Positions 22,120 through 31,701 of a DNA stretch of 64,000 nt are shown one piece after another. The notes under the pieces were generated by a model. The model was not told where the DNA came from. It did no database searches and saw nothing but the letters and a program-made list of their open reading frames with translations. Each line of letters starts with the position of its first letter. Position 1 is the stretch's first letter. This stretch comes from Pezicula radicicola (taxonomy: Eukaryota; Ascomycota; Leotiomycetes; Helotiales; Dermateaceae), in NCBI GenBank assembly GCA_003008705.1, contig PDUO01000035.1, positions 130,101 through 194,100 on the forward strand, read 5' to 3'. Both the position numbers and the translations under genes were made by a program.

Positions 22120-23151
22120 ATGGCGTCAGACACAACAACCCACGGAGCACCAGACCCACCCCGAACAACCAAAGACAAACTCCTCGAAACAGGAGCAGCC
22201 ATAGCCCAATCCCCCGAATCCCTCAAAGCCATCTGCGCCCACCTAAACGAATTCCACGTCTACGCATCCGATCCTAGCCGCTCAGTTGAAGCGAACTACT
22301 ACTGTACACATCTCAAAGCCGATATACAGTACGTAATCGAACTTCTTTCTAGAACTCAACATCACCAAAAGCACGATCATCTTGAACCTAATAAACTAAT
22401 ATTGGCTTTCAGGTTTGATAATGTCTTATTTATGACGCACCAAAAAATTCAGCTAGGTTAATTGGTGTAGATTAGATGATCACTAGAGAGTTATATCAGA
22501 ATCTTGAGCCTGAAGAGCGGAAACTTTGGCATTCGTATGATTATGAGGTTGGTATCTTCTACCCGTCTTCTCCTATCGTATGAATTGGTTTATAAGAGAT
22601 TGTTTTGATTGGGGCAACTGAGTTACTCAAGCCCATCTCTTATATCTGAATAGATAGCCATTCAAAATGATCTCTTATAAACCAACTCATATAGTATTTA
22701 CTTTTGTATATCAAGATAAAGTAGGTCGGTTTTTGACATCATGGATGATGGTATAGGTTCGTAGTGGTATGCTCATTATACCCAATCCTGTCGTACCAGG
22801 TGCAGTATGAGAAATCGCCGAAACGGAGGAGATGAAAGAGGGTATTGAGTTATATGGAAAGATGTATCATTTTTGGCAGGTTGATAGGGGTGATACTTTG
22901 CCGCTTGGGGACCGCAGTTGAGTTTGTTTGAAGTTTTTCTCTTTTTGTTGTGCATTGAATAGGAGGGATGAATTCGTACTAACTTCATGTGTGCTGATTT
23001 TATGGATGTTGAATTATAAGTTCCGTGGGAGAAGGTTAAGGATAGAGATCAGAGATTTGGTGTTAGTACCCAGGAGAAGAAAGGCAAGAAGAAGGGGATT
23101 GCACCAGTGGAGATCCATGAAGGTGCTGATTCTTGTTGGAAGAAGAAGTGA
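22120..23151 (+). pseudogene. DUF1264/OBAP-like protein, inactivated
   Basis: Exon 1 (from ATG 22120 to about 22330) is intact and reads [17 protein letters not shown] then [15 protein letters not shown], typical of the oil-body-associated protein (DUF1264) family. Exon 2 keeps [17 protein letters not shown], but TAG follows at 22473-22475 where the family has Tyr, and the join to exon 1 is out of frame. Exon 2 then continues ITRELYQNL and KLWHSYDYE. Exon 3 from 22757 gives VRSGMLIIPNPVVPGAV, then TGA at 22808-22810 in place of Trp, then [20 protein letters not shown] before a frameshift. The last exon keeps DRDQRFGV and ends at TGA 23149-23151. The intron 22548-22756 carries a MITE. At least two stops plus frameshifts make loss of function very likely. 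Confidence 0.75.
22574..22696. mobile_element. MITE copy B, in pseudogene intron
   Basis: A 123-bp copy with ends TATCGTATGAATTGG and the complement of TACTATATGAGTTGG, and inner repeats TTTATAAGAGAT on both sides. The interior is shorter than in copies A, C and D. Confidence 0.8.
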
Positions 23152-23523
23152 ATGAGGATGGTGGTGTTAATGGGACTTGCTCGTTTTCTCGGTCTCTAAA
23201 TTGTGTTGTGGTCGCTTCCGCCTTCACTTTTGTGTCACTTTCTTAGAAGTCAAAGGTCTGCAAAGGAACGAACATAAGTAATGGTAATAACCTCTTGCAT
23301 TATTTTCGAATGATTTGAAAGAAAACTTTCAATCCGGATTGATCTAGTAGTTCGCTGATATAAGTCTGCGCTTTCAGGAAACATGTTTACTTTGCAACTC
23401 CCCACGAAAAGAGACTTATTGACCGCGGCTCCTCCCTGCGACGCTGTCATTTGATCAAGCACCCAAGCAACGTCTCTCAAGAAATCTCCCGAGTACCATC
23501 TCCCAACCTGTACCACCACCACC
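23152..23523. other. Intergenic, convergent 3' ends
   Basis: A 372-bp spacer with no recognised feature. Confidence 0.5.
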
Positions 23524-24096
23524 TTACACACTCCGTCCAACCCTCATCCTCCCCCCCTCCCTCCTCGTCCTATCAATCGAACAACAAACTCCAATACTCT
23601 CTAAAACAATACCCTCCATATACTCCAATCCCTGCAAAACACCTCTCTCCCGAATACCCTTTCCCATATCCATAACCCCATCAATCCTCAAAGCCTCAAG
23701 TACCTCCGTAATATCCTTAGTTAATTGATCGGCTAATCGAGCTTGGTGAGAGAGATAGAAATGTATCTTTTTGCAACGGGAACATTGTGGTCGGATGGGG
23801 AGGAGTTGGAGCAGTTTTTCGAGGAGGCTTATTATGAGGGTTTGGGTTTGGGGGGATGGGGTTTTGTTTGAGGGTTGGGGTTGTGTAATTTGTGGTTGGT
23901 GTTGTTGAGATTGTGATTGTGATTGTTGTGATTGTTGGGGTTTTAACTGAGGGTTGGGTATGAGGATCTTTTTGAGGTGTGTTTCGAGATCGTTGAGGCG
24001 GGAGAGGTAGAGGAGAGTTGGGAGGACTTCGATTCTTAGGGGGGTTGGTGCAGACATTGTGGCTCTTTGATTTGGCTGTGAGTTTGATGATGACAT
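23524..24096 (-). CDS. Hypothetical Gln/Pro-rich protein
   Basis: A single open frame of 190 codons from an ATG (context AACAATGTC) to TAA. The N-terminal third reads LPTLLYLSRLNDLETHLKKIL. A Gln/Ser/Pro tract near residues 50-80 is followed by a helical segment with CSRCKKIHFYLSHQARLADQL, and the C-terminus is Arg-rich. A CxxC pair (residues about 104-107) is present. I do not recognise a family. The layout resembles the tail of fungal transcription-factor accessory regions, but that is only an impression. It may have an upstream exon; the frame at 24036-24383 on this strand has no ATG. Confidence 0.45.
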   Translation of the reverse strand: MSSSNSQPNQRATMSAPTPLRIEVLPTLLYLSRLNDLETHLKKILIPNPQLKPQQSQQSQSQSQQHQPQITQPQPSNKTPSPQTQTLIISLLEKLLQLLPIRPQCSRCKKIHFYLSHQARLADQLTKDITEVLEALRIDGVMDMGKGIRERGVLQGLEYMEGIVLESIGVCCSIDRTRREGGRMRVGRSV

Positions 24097-25770
24097 TGTT
24101 GCTGTCTTTGAGGTGACAGAGCCTGCCTTTGAACAGATGTGGATGTGGTTTGGTTTTGAAGATGAAGAGTTGGTAATGGTGAGGATCTCTTAGAGCTTTG
24201 TTTTGTAGCTTCGAGATTCGAGCACGACTCTGAAATTGTGGAGTTGCAGACAATGATCTTGAGAGATGAGAACGATCTTTTATATCTGTCTTGAACGTGA
24301 AGGAAAGCTTCGTTGGACAATATCAACTCCGTGAGATGTCTAGCATTGTCTTCGCTTATTTCACAATGTGAAGAAGACTGCAATTATCTTATAAAACAAT
24401 AGCATTGACTATTGTCCCAATGTTATTGTATTTTGGCCATCTTCTCGAGCTGAAGGTATGCAGAAAGCTCCTCATACCTTGCTGAACATTATGATACAGA
24501 CGAACTATCTTCGGGTTCTAGACAACCCATAACCTTTTTTGGACAAACAAGTTAGCAATTTAAGTAGTTCCATACGCATCTGGAGAGTACAACTGATTTG
24601 ACATGTGTAGCGTTTGTTCTCAGGGCTGTGGGGAAGCTAAGGTTGAGAGTCTATAAAATCAGGTGAATGTATTTATTGGAGGCTGCTTACTCCCGTCCAG
24701 AACTGTTGTATGAAGGCAGAAACCTACAAACTAACACTAGCGAAGGCAAATCAGATTCTGTAACTTTGTACATATGTCATCCAGGCTCGCTCGAAATTAT
24801 GTGGGCTTAACATATATCGTACGAACTGGTTTATAAGAGATCATTTTAATCAGGGCAACTGAGTTACAAAAGCCAAGTAAGTTACTTAAACCTAGCGAGT
24901 TACTTAGATCAAGGGAGTTATTTAAGTCTATCTCTTATCTCGAAATAAGTAGCTATTCGAAATGATCTCTTATAAACCAATTCGTACAGCAGTACGGCCA
25001 AGAGTATCATAACTAGCACCTTCAACACCTCGTGCTAGCGGCAGAACAAAATTACATTATGGAGATCCAGCATGATAGAAGAACGCGCCTGAAGTTGCAG
25101 TATCATAATTAGAAATTGAGGATAACAGAAGTGATGCTGATACCGGTATACTGTAATAGTTTTCGCCAGATGCAACGATGTTTCAACCTGTGTGGAGCTC
25201 TCATTGACGAGAGATAGACCACGTTTTTCTCGCACAGAGTGATGGCGTTTGCATGCGCCTCCAGGCTCACAATTGCATTGGCATATCAGAGGAAATAAAG
25301 ACAAAAGCTGATCTTTGAAACTTTATTTATTATTTTAGTTTAACGACTCTTATAAAAAAGTATGTCTCCAACAAGTACCAAGACGCCGAACTCCAAAGAG
25401 AACAGCAGATAGGTACCCGAAGGAAGGTCTCGAAGAATCAATTCTTGACCTGGATTTTCATATTGCCTTAGTGTCCACACCTCACTCGCCCTGGGTAGTA
25501 TCCTAGATAGGATCAGGCGGCCGGCTCTAGCGTTATATTGAAAAGGCAGTTTCCTTTTGGAATCCCCAAGTGCCCTCGAATTGAAATTATACAGACCTGT
25601 TCACATACCAAGTTGAAGCCACAGATATCCGGGTTTAGAACGATGCATGCAAATCGTATATTGTGGACATATGTGCTGCTCGTCGACGCGAACGGGGAAA
25701 CCCCAGGAGGCCTTCACGCCAACATCGGGGTATATTTGAAAGGGTAAAACTGCATGAGGCGAAGCCTAAA
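24097..25770. other. Intergenic, A+T-rich, holds MITE copy C
   Basis: No gene recognised apart from the MITE at 24815. Frames at 25035-25304 and 25538-25747 show no family features. Confidence 0.5.
24815..24991. mobile_element. MITE copy C, intergenic
   Basis: About 177 bp. The left end is TATCGTACGAACTGGTTTAT; the right end is the complement of CTGTACGAATTGGTTTAT. The interior has four GTTACTTA-type repeats. It is the longest copy and the best template for the interior motifs seen elsewhere. Confidence 0.85.
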
Positions 25771-26373
25771 TCACAGCTCCTTAATGCCGACAGGCGTCAA
25801 CTTCCTATCTTCCTCAACGGTAGTATCATCAACAATCTCCATGCGATAGTCGGCGGCATTTCTCTTCTCCAACTCGGCATTGGCAGCCTTAATTTGGTCT
25901 AGAAAGCCAGGCAGTCTGCTGGCGACAGAGTTTGGGTCCGCTGTAAGAACGAAATTGGGTTTTTTGTTATGAGGCTGAAAGTTGATGACATCTCCATCCT
26001 TATTGGTAGGCTGTCGTTTGGACGTAGCGGTAGAGGCTGAGGCGACAGGAGGCTGAGATGTACCATTGGCCATGTCGAGATTGCTAGATGTATTCTTGAC
26101 TTCTTCGAGGACGCCAAGGTCCAGGTTCATCTCAATAACTTGCTCTTCATCCTCCTCGTCAGAATCGCCGTCTTCGGAACTAGAGTCTGAGCTGGTATCA
26201 TCGCTAGATGTGCCACTTGATTCCTCATCCTCATTGCTCACGCTCATTCCTTCGTCGGCTTGCTGAGCTGCATCCTTCTGAACCGAAGGATTCAAACCTT
26301 TGCGCTGGCGATGCTGAAGCGAACGTCCGAGGTCTAGGGTGCCTTCATTCTGGATAGACGTGCTGGCCGGCAT
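25771..26373 (-). CDS. NOPCHAP1/DUF4598-like nucleolar chaperone
   Basis: Single exon, 200 aa. A strongly acidic Ser/Asp/Glu tract at about residues 45-80 (SSDDTSSDSSSEDGDSDEED) precedes a basic stretch and the segment DPNSVASRLPGFLDQIKAAN near residues 146-165. That segment, with the downstream acidic tail, resembles the NOPCHAP1 (human C12orf45) family. The human protein bridges NOP58 to the R2TP complex in box C/D snoRNP assembly. The assignment rests on the short conserved segment and overall layout, so it is moderate. It is divergent from the EF-hand gene with 385 bp between starts, suggesting a shared promoter region. Confidence 0.65.
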   Translation of the reverse strand: MPASTSIQNEGTLDLGRSLQHRQRKGLNPSVQKDAAQQADEGMSVSNEDEESSGTSSDDTSSDSSSEDGDSDEEDEEQVIEMNLDLGVLEEVKNTSSNLDMANGTSQPPVASASTATSKRQPTNKDGDVINFQPHNKKPNFVLTADPNSVASRLPGFLDQIKAANAELEKRNAADYRMEIVDDTTVEEDRKLTPVGIKEL

Positions 26374-26758
26374 GTCGAAACTGGGTTCAAACTGCGGATT
26401 CGATTAAAAGTCTAATCTTCAGTAAAGCCGAACAAGTATCCTAGCATCCGTGGTGGCATGAGATCTGAAGCAGCTCAGCGACTATGAAAAGTAAGAGAAT
26501 GGAACTAGAGTTTGTCGAAATGAATTGGAAGGATCCGGTTTCCTGGGAGTTGAGTTGTGGAAGAGATGAGATGGAAATGAAAATTTCAGCAGATGTTTTT
26601 TAGTTTTGCGTCCTGACTAGCTTGACGCTAAAATAATTCAGGGGAGTTAACCAATCAGAGGGATTGGAAATTGGGCTGAGAAACCCTTGAACTTCAATCG
26701 TCATCGCGTTTCTCAGCCTCATTATTGTCAACAGCAACCTGCAAGCTGCGCGAGCATC
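26374..26758. promoter_or_regulatory. Bidirectional promoter region
   Basis: 385 bp between two outward-facing start codons (26373 minus, 26759 plus). No defined core elements were identified. Confidence 0.4.
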
Positions 26759-27468
26759 ATGGCAAGTCTTCAGCTTCTAACTTATCGTAATTTCATATAC
26801 TAGGAGCTCTAATAATGATCACAGCCCGCAAAACGCCGCGCACCAGCGCAAGCCGAGTCAGCTGCGCCTAAAACACGACAATCAAAGCTTGCCAAAGAGC
26901 ATAACATAACGGGCGCAGAAGAAAACGAGATTAAGGAAGCCTTCGCGCTCTTTTCAACGCCAAAGTCGGGCGAAAAGGAGGGTGTTATTCCAATTGGCGA
27001 TGTGCGCCGTGCTATGATGTATTTACCCTATTACCCCACTGGTTCCTTGGATGAATAGTTCTAATGCCTCTTTCTTAATGTAGCGCACTGGGTATTCCTC
27101 CGTCAGCAGACGAACTTGCAGAATTCGTTTCTATTCTCGATCCTGAAGGGGATGGCTTCGCTATCTACTCTTCTTTTGTTGCGATCTGCGTTCTCAAGTT
27201 CCATTCTCGAACTCGTACCTCAGACTCCCACAATGAAGAGGTGGACGAGGCCTTTTCTCTCTTTACGAAGGGTGCCAAGGGTGGAGATGGAGAGGGTAAA
27301 ATCACGTTGGCTTGCTTGAAGAGGGTAGCTGCTGCCCTGAAGGAGGATGTGAGTGAAGATCTCCTGAGGGATATGATTCTAGAGGCAAACGGCGGTGCTG
27401 GTGTTGGTAGGGGTGTAGAGAGGGATGAGTTTGAGGGTGTAATGAGAAGGGCTGGAGTTTGGAGGTAG
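26759..27468 (+). CDS. EF-hand protein, calmodulin/centrin-like
   Basis: Exons 26759-26761, 26825-27018 and 27084-27468 give 193 aa. The first coding exon would be the ATG alone, followed by an intron starting GCAAGT and ending CACAG (a GC-AG intron). The product starts MPAKRRAP. The pattern EENEIKEAFALFS (about residues 31-43) and later EEVDEAFSLF matches paired EF-hand lobes. The loops are partly degenerate: DPEGDGFAIY in the second hand keeps acidic positions, whereas the first (TPKSGEKEGVI) and fourth are poor Ca2+ binders. Probable roles are calmodulin- or caltractin-like regulatory partners; no target can be inferred. If the GC-AG intron is wrong, translation must start elsewhere upstream. 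Confidence 0.75.
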
Positions 27469-27981
27469 GAATTATGGAGTTTATGTTGGAGTTTTTGGCG
27501 CAACGGTCATATGGACAGGCAGGACCACATGGGGCGTTGGTGGGAGGTATGATAATGATTTAGTCATTTCCGACATGATTGTTTCCTTGTTTGATAAAAT
27601 GAAAGACGCCGATAAATATGCAGGAAAGATATAAACACCATGGCATGACCTTCATGTATATGCTTCATTATATAACAGCATATCTTATATCAACTCCTCC
27701 TTCATCCATGAATCTTCCTCGTGGAGAATAAGACAGCATCACACATGAATCGGTGAAGTAAAAAAAAAAAAGGCTGGTCTAAGTTACAAAGTCGAGTTCA
27801 GGAACCTAGCACAGCAATTCGTGGAGGCACGATCCACAAACATAACCGTCGCAGCTGCAATTCTCTTCGATCTTATTACTACTATGAGTAATAGTGCAAA
27901 ATAACTGCCGCGACAAGTCACTGAGCCAGCACTTGGTATTCCTGTGTGCCACATTTAAAGCGAGACCTTTTCTCCTGGATA
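27469..27981. other. Intergenic between convergent genes
   Basis: 513 bp of 3' flanking sequence with a poly-A tract near 27761. No gene seen. Confidence 0.5.
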
Positions 27982-28798
27982 TTATACTTTTTTGGCCTCG
28001 GCTGTAGGAGCGGTGGTGGTTGTTGGCGCCTTGAATCCTGCATGGTCGGAGTGCTTCTTATAGAAGTAGTTGTCTGGCTTGGGCTTCAACTCCGCAGGAA
28101 GCTCCTCTAAGACGGTGGCCAGGATCGCATCGATCGACTTCTGCTTCGAAGCATCACGATGCCAGATAGAGATAAGGTGCGAGTTGAAACGAACAGAGAG
28201 ACCAACGCCGCAGAGTTGATCGCCTAGAAACCCAGTTAACAATCATCCACCTTCCCTGCTTCCAACCACCTGGTCACTCACCAACATCCAGACAACCCTG
28301 CAACTTCTCTCCAATCGCCATCAACTGGACTCTCGTCCAGAAGTCAGGCCCATTGACTTTTGGCACTCGAAAGGTCCAACTGCCACCGTTGATGTTTCTG
28401 CGGTCTTCCCACACAGGTTGGAATCCTTGTTTGAAAAGGTAGATTGACTCGCGCATCTTGATTTGATCTACGGGGGTGTTGTTGTTGTACCTCCAGAAAT
28501 CCTGGACAGATTCGATCTGCGAGCCTAGCTGGTCAAGAGTGGCAGTATAGGATCCATCGGAAGACTTCTGTGGTTCCTTCTGTTGTCTGTTCAAGAGGTA
28601 AGGCTACGTTCATGACAATTTTTACGTTTTGCGATGTACCTACCTGTCAAAGTATACATTCCAGTAATGCTGGGTTGGTAATGGGCGCATTGCCTTGAGC
28701 ATATTCTTCTTAGCATCGTCACGCTGCTCTGCTGGAGAACCAGTGTCGCTGGTGCCCGTTGACAGGCCTCTAGTAATGAGGGACGGACGCATCGCCAT
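27982..28798 (-). CDS. Translation initiation factor eIF4E
   Basis: Exons on the minus strand: 28798-28644, 28586-28282 and 28223-27982, giving 233 aa in frame, a normal eIF4E length. It binds the mRNA m7G cap and recruits eIF4G. Conserved features include HYWNVYFDR (first cap-region Trp), VQDFWRYNN, the WEDRRNINGGSWTFRV block with the cap-stacking Trp and acidic partner, and GVGLSVRFNSHLISIWHRD, which provides the phosphate-contact region. The N-terminus (MAMRPSLITRGLS) is poorly conserved, and the C-terminus is an Ala/Thr/Pro-rich tail ending AEAKKV. Housekeeping gene. Confidence 0.95.
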
Positions 28799-29737
28799 TG
28801 TTCAGCCTGGTTGACAGCCTCGTGTCGGTAGAGAGAGTTTTAAGAGGGGTTTAGAGTAGAGATTTGAGAATCAAGAGTCGAGAATCGAGAATCGCTGGCC
28901 CAATTTATTGGCAGAGTTGGCAGCTTCACGAGATAGATGGCGTGGAGGTAAAGAGCGGAAGAGGTGAGAATCAGGTCCAAGAAAGGAAAGCTCTTTGTAC
29001 TGTAGACATGTCGATGAAACCACCAACCACGCGCGAGAGGCCCCTCCGAGACAATGCGGCAACTAAGCGCTAGCTTCGGGAGGAGAAACGAGATTGGAGG
29101 GGTTTTAGAATTCGGTCGTTCGAGTCGCCGGTCGCGACCTTAAGCGCCGGGGTCATTAAGCGAGTTTTTATATCTTCAGACTTCAGTTGAAAGCCTCACG
29201 ACGTCAGAAAGGCAGAACATGAATAAAACACCGCTTTCTGGCTAGCCTCATGAATTATACATTCAGCTTAGTGGCACCACCATTTAAATTTTTAAGTACC
29301 AGCCATCGGACTTTTGAGCGCACCAACCAGGATTTCTCAACCTCACCGCACATTCTTTTCATTTCCTCTTCAACATACCTTATTCACCACCTTCATGCAA
29401 TCCAGAATTTCATTTAAATCTTCATAACCATAAAGCTGCATAGTTCTGATTTTGTGCAGATGTTTGACACATCCACTGTTCTACGATCTTTAAGACAAGT
29501 CTTTACCCCTTTTTCACTACCGTATGAATTGGGTTGTAAGAGATCATTTTTAATAGCTATCTATTCAGACATAAGAGATATAAAAGATGAACTTGAGTAA
29601 TTTATTTGACGTAAGTAACTCAGTTGACTTGGGTAATTCACCTCCCCTCATCAAAATGATCTCTCATGAACCAATTCGTACGGTACCCCTCTTTCTTTCC
29701 CCTGAACACATTACCTCTGCGGTTTAAGTCTGCCAAG
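28799..29737. other. Divergent intergenic region with MITE copy D
   Basis: Separates eIF4E from the next plus-strand gene. It holds MITE copy D within 60 bp of that gene's ATG; the rest is A+T-rich with no gene recognised. Confidence 0.5.
29518..29685. mobile_element. MITE copy D, promoter-proximal
   Basis: A 168-bp copy with ends TACCGTATGAATTGGG and the complement of TACCGTACGAATTGG, flanked by TA. The interior contains GTAAGTAACTCAGTTGACTT. Its right edge is 52 bp upstream of the ATG at 29738, so the transcript leader or core promoter of that gene probably overlaps it. Confidence 0.85.
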
Positions 29738-31218
29738 ATGGCGAATCCACAAGTTACCCCCCAATTGAACCAGAATGACTTTGATACCTTCTTCCAAATT
29801 CATGCCCCAAAGGTAGACTATCATACCAAGAAAGTCATGCTTGCTATCGACCCTGGCATTACAGGCTTCGACATTGATCCCGACTTAATTCTTTCACCAA
29901 CAATGGATCCCGCAATGGCCTCACGTCATATGATAACTTTTAATAAGGCTCTAGAGCTAAACTATGGTAACTTGTACAAGTTATTCAGCAACCCCAAGGA
30001 CTTAGATGATGTTGTCTGCGGTTGGATTCAAGGTAGGCACTCCACCAGAGAGGTTTCTTGAATGGGAATTTCACTGACTCATTGAGTTACAGAACATGAA
30101 CATTCACACTTGAACCGCGTGAGGCTCAACATACCACTAGCCATAAAGTATTCGGAATCACCCAATTCAGCGACAATCACATCAAAGATTGCATCAAAGT
30201 ATTTAGAGGCATTCCAAACATGGCAAAGCAGTGGATTGATGAATATGGTCAGTCAAAATGCACTTTTACTAACCTATTACTATTTGACTAATTGAATCCA
30301 GCAACATGCGATAAGAAATACTCAACCCAAGTCCGCCAGCTATCCGTTAACCAACTTGCATTGAAGCATCTGTACAATCGGTGCACTGGCCTTATCTCTA
30401 CCAAGTTCTTCCTGAACACCGCTGCGGTTGGCGCAGACGACAAAGAAGTGTTGGAAGACGAGTCTGACGAGATGGCAGCCCAATTCAGTAGCAGCGGTAC
30501 TTCACAAGAGAACAATAAGGAGTTCAAGTATTCCCAAGATTCCATCTCCAGCGCTAGCCTTTCAATTCATAATAGCAGTTTCGTCGATACTATCGCTGCC
30601 ACCAGCGCAACCACAGAGCTTCACCAAGTCACTGGTGAATCATCAACCAGTAGTGGAAACTCCTCCCGTTCAACCTTCATCGACTCCGGATATCATACAC
30701 GCGCTACTACTATCGACGAGGAGTGTCAGAATGAGCACAGCAATATCAACGGCACTAAGTCCGTAAGCCACTTAGACGCCATCGATGGCCATCCCTCCCG
30801 CAAGAGAAAGGGATACGAGGAAATTGTTAAGGCATACAAGAAGATTAAAATCAATATCACGAACAAAAATGCTCGTAACAAGAGAGACTTCAAAGCAGCG
30901 GCCCCAAAGTGCGATTCCATCCCAGTAACAAACGACGCCAATGAACACGAAAACCTCTCGATTCCAGTATCCTCAAAGAAACTCAAAATCATCATCAAAA
31001 ACAACAGGTATACAACCACCCCCGTCCACAAGCGCCCGGAGAAGAAAATAATCAAATTCAAATTCAATTCGGTGTCTACTGCTCGTTTGAATCTGATTTC
31101 GAATTGGGAAATCCACAATCCATGTGCCGATGCATGGATCGATTCATGGAGATACCTCCCAACGGATACTGAACCCTTCCCGGAATACATCGAGCCAGAC
31201 CCTTCTACATACGCCTAA
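29738..31218 (+). CDS. Hypothetical protein with basic nuclear-type motif
   Basis: Exons 29738-30032, 30093-30247 and 30316-31218 join to 450 aa. The N-terminal ~150 residues look globular, with helices such as FDTFFQIHAPKVDYHTKKV. The middle is Ser/Thr-rich. RKRKGYEEIVKAYKKIKINI near residue 310 combines a monopartite NLS-like cluster with a basic helix, and further Lys-rich stretches (KKLKIIIKNNR, KKIIKFKF) follow. The C-terminus is acidic/aromatic (WRYLPTDTEPFPEY). No family recognised. A frame extending upstream to an ATG at 29666 would start inside the MITE, so 29738 (context CAAGATGG) is preferred. Confidence 0.65.
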
Positions 31219-31701
31219 TTGGTTCGTAATATTTCTTGGGCTGGAACTTTGTTACTTGTACTATTACTATTCAATGATACCCCGACATTGGAGTAGACGA
31301 CTCCTCTGGATTTACAGTTGGCGCTTTGCCGTTGCTTTTGCCCCCAGTCTTGTACATAATTCGACTGGTGTGGCTGGATGAAATGATTTAGAAGAGTTGA
31401 GTTACCCAAATCAAGGGGATGGATAGGTGGGTTGGACGAGACATAATCATATAATATCACAAACACTACTATTCAAATACTTAACTACGGTGATTGATAC
31501 AAAATGATGTCTAGCTACACTTGCATCTATGCTAAAGAGGTATGCGGAAATTCAACAACTGTAAGAAGCACAGCCAGTGCTGGTTACAAGAAGCGTAGTC
31601 ATAACATTCATTATCCTGCCACTACCCCCAAACACCAGCGCTATCCAATACACAAACATAACATCTAGAAACATATACAGACACCTCGACTTACAGGCAA
31701 C
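31219..31701. other. Intergenic between convergent genes
   Basis: 483 bp. I searched it for further kinesin tail exons (minus strand) and saw none. Confidence 0.5.

Noticed and set aside
31219..31701. Kinesin tail exons after a possible donor near 31714
   Set aside because: Downstream sequence shows no FHA, PH or coiled-coil coding signal.
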